A stretch of DNA of 5,681 bases from Rhodocyclaceae bacterium UBA2346 (lineage in GTDB: Bacteria > Pseudomonadota > Gammaproteobacteria > Burkholderiales > Rhodocyclaceae), in the NCBI GenBank assembly GCA_002344625.1, contig DDUE01000065.1:489-6169 (forward strand). The letters run 5' to 3'. This document shows positions 4,796-5,681 of the stretch, piece after piece. Position 1 is the stretch's first letter, and each line of letters begins with the position of its first letter. Made by a program: the position numbers and the translations under genes. The notes under the pieces were generated by a model. That model did no database searches, was not told the DNA's origin, and saw only the letters and a program-made list of their open reading frames with translations.

Positions 4796-5681
4796 ATGGA
4801 CGCATTCAAGAACCGGCTGGCGCGCAGCGGCCTCGGTAGCATCCTGATCCTCGCCGTCCTGCTGCTGGTGGTCTTCCCGCTGGCCATGGATGCCTTCCGC
4901 CTCAACCTGGTCGGCAAATACCTGACCTACGGCTTCGTCGCCATCGGCCTGGTGATGCTGTGGGGCTACGGCGGCGTGCTGAGCCTTGGCCAGGGGGTGT
5001 TCTTCGGCCTCGGCGGCTACGCGATGGCGATGTTCCTGAAGCTCGAAGCCTCCGACCCCGAAAGCACCAAGATCCAGTCCACCCCCGGCATTCCCGACTT
5101 CATGGACTGGAACCAGATCACCGAACTGCCGTGGTGGTGGGAGCCGTTCAACTCGCTGCCCTTCGCGCTGTTCGCGGTGATCGCGGCGCCCACCCTGCTG
5201 GCCTTCATCATCAGCTACGCGATGTTCAAGCGCCGGGTCGGCGGGGTGTACTTCGCCATCATCACCCAGGCGGTGGCGCTGATCATGACGGTGCTGATCA
5301 TCGGCCAGCAGGGCTACACCGGCGGGGTCAACGGCATGACCGACCTCAAGACCCTGCTCGGCTGGGACATCCGCACCGACGAGGCCAAGTTCATCCTGTA
5401 CTTCGTCAATGCCGGCCTGCTCATCGCCGCGATCCTGCTGTGCCGCTGGATACAGCTGTCGAAGCTCGGCACGCTGCTGCTGGCGATGCGCGACAAGGAA
5501 GACCGGGTGCGCTTCTCCGGCTACGACGTGTCGATGTTCAAGGTCTTCGCGTTCTGCCTCGCGGCGGCGCTGTCGGCGATCGGCGGGGCGATGTTCACGC
5601 TGCAGGTCGGCTTCATGTCGCCCTCCTTCGTCGGCATCGTGCCTTCGATCGAGATGGTGATCTTCGCCGCGGTGGGCGGGC
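4796..5681 (+). CDS. urtC: Urea ABC transporter permease UrtC (LivM-type), C-terminus beyond window
   Basis: This is the second membrane subunit of the importer. 295 complete codons are visible and the frame is open at the right edge; the family is usually about 350-390 residues, so roughly the last fifth is missing. A short cytoplasmic N-terminus is followed by a hydrophobic helix (~14-31). The LivM-family signatures are GGVLSLGQGVFFGLGGY (59-75), GGVYFAIITQA (149-159) and GYTGGVNGM at ~170-180. The ATPase-coupling loop MRDKEDRVRFSGYDVSMFKV starts at residue 231. The hydrophilic stretch at ~83-118, rich in Trp, Pro and acidic residues, is the periplasmic insertion typical of UrtC. This frame was not offered as a complete ORF because it lacks a stop in the window, but it continues in phase without interruption. 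It is co-directional with urtA and urtB; urtD and urtE are expected downstream. Confidence 0.93.
   Translation, partial: MDAFKNRLARSGLGSILILAVLLLVVFPLAMDAFRLNLVGKYLTYGFVAIGLVMLWGYGGVLSLGQGVFFGLGGYAMAMFLKLEASDPESTKIQSTPGIPDFMDWNQITELPWWWEPFNSLPFALFAVIAAPTLLAFIISYAMFKRRVGGVYFAIITQAVALIMTVLIIGQQGYTGGVNGMTDLKTLLGWDIRTDEAKFILYFVNAGLLIAAILLCRWIQLSKLGTLLLAMRDKEDRVRFSGYDVSMFKVFAFCLAAALSAIGGAMFTLQVGFMSPSFVGIVPSIEMVIFAAVGG

Noticed and set aside
3973..4917. Minus-strand 314-codon frame opposite urtB and the start of urtC
   Set aside because: It is an antisense shadow spanning two real genes; composition is Ser/Arg/Thr-rich and unlike any recognised family.

Overview
The window is a high-GC bacterial chromosome segment with dense, proteobacterial-style coding. 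The gene set (a Urt-type urea/amide ABC transporter next to a permease-fused sensor kinase) and the residue usage suggest a betaproteobacterium of the Rhodocyclales kind (Thauera/Azoarcus-like). That placement is inference; no rRNA or other marker gene is present. No tRNA, CRISPR array, insertion sequence or prophage gene is seen.

Layout. (1) Positions 1-2219, minus strand: a large sensor histidine kinase, 739 codons visible and cut off by the window's left edge. Its N-terminal ~480 residues are a complete NCS1-type (purine/cytosine/uracil/allantoin permease-like) 12-helix transporter domain. This is followed by an eight-cysteine cluster, two more membrane helices, a coiled coil and a HisKA domain with an intact H-box. 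(2) Positions 2220-2502: a 283-bp divergent control region. It holds a good minus-strand sigma-54 promoter (2265-2280), a near-consensus NtrC enhancer site about 86 bp upstream of it (2332-2348), GC-rich inverted repeats, a second palindrome (2379-2394) and the urtA ribosome binding site. (3) Positions 2503-5681, plus strand: urtA (Tat-exported binding protein), urtB and urtC (the two LIV-type membrane permeases), in operon order. urtC runs off the right edge, so urtD and urtE would be expected just beyond it.

Working model. UrtA captures urea or a small amide in the periplasm and UrtBC carries it across the inner membrane, powered by the ATPases UrtD/UrtE outside the window. The divergent kinase looks like a transceptor, a transporter fold turned into a sensor input. 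It may detect a nitrogenous ring compound whose breakdown yields urea or amides, and signal to a response regulator that is not in view. The NtrC/sigma-54 elements suggest that the sensor gene is switched on by nitrogen limitation. No plus-strand sigma-54 promoter could be found for urtA, so the transporter may be controlled by the kinase's own response pathway and a sigma-70 promoter. The permease-kinase fusion with its Cys cluster and its nitrogen-regulated promoter is the most noteworthy part of the window.
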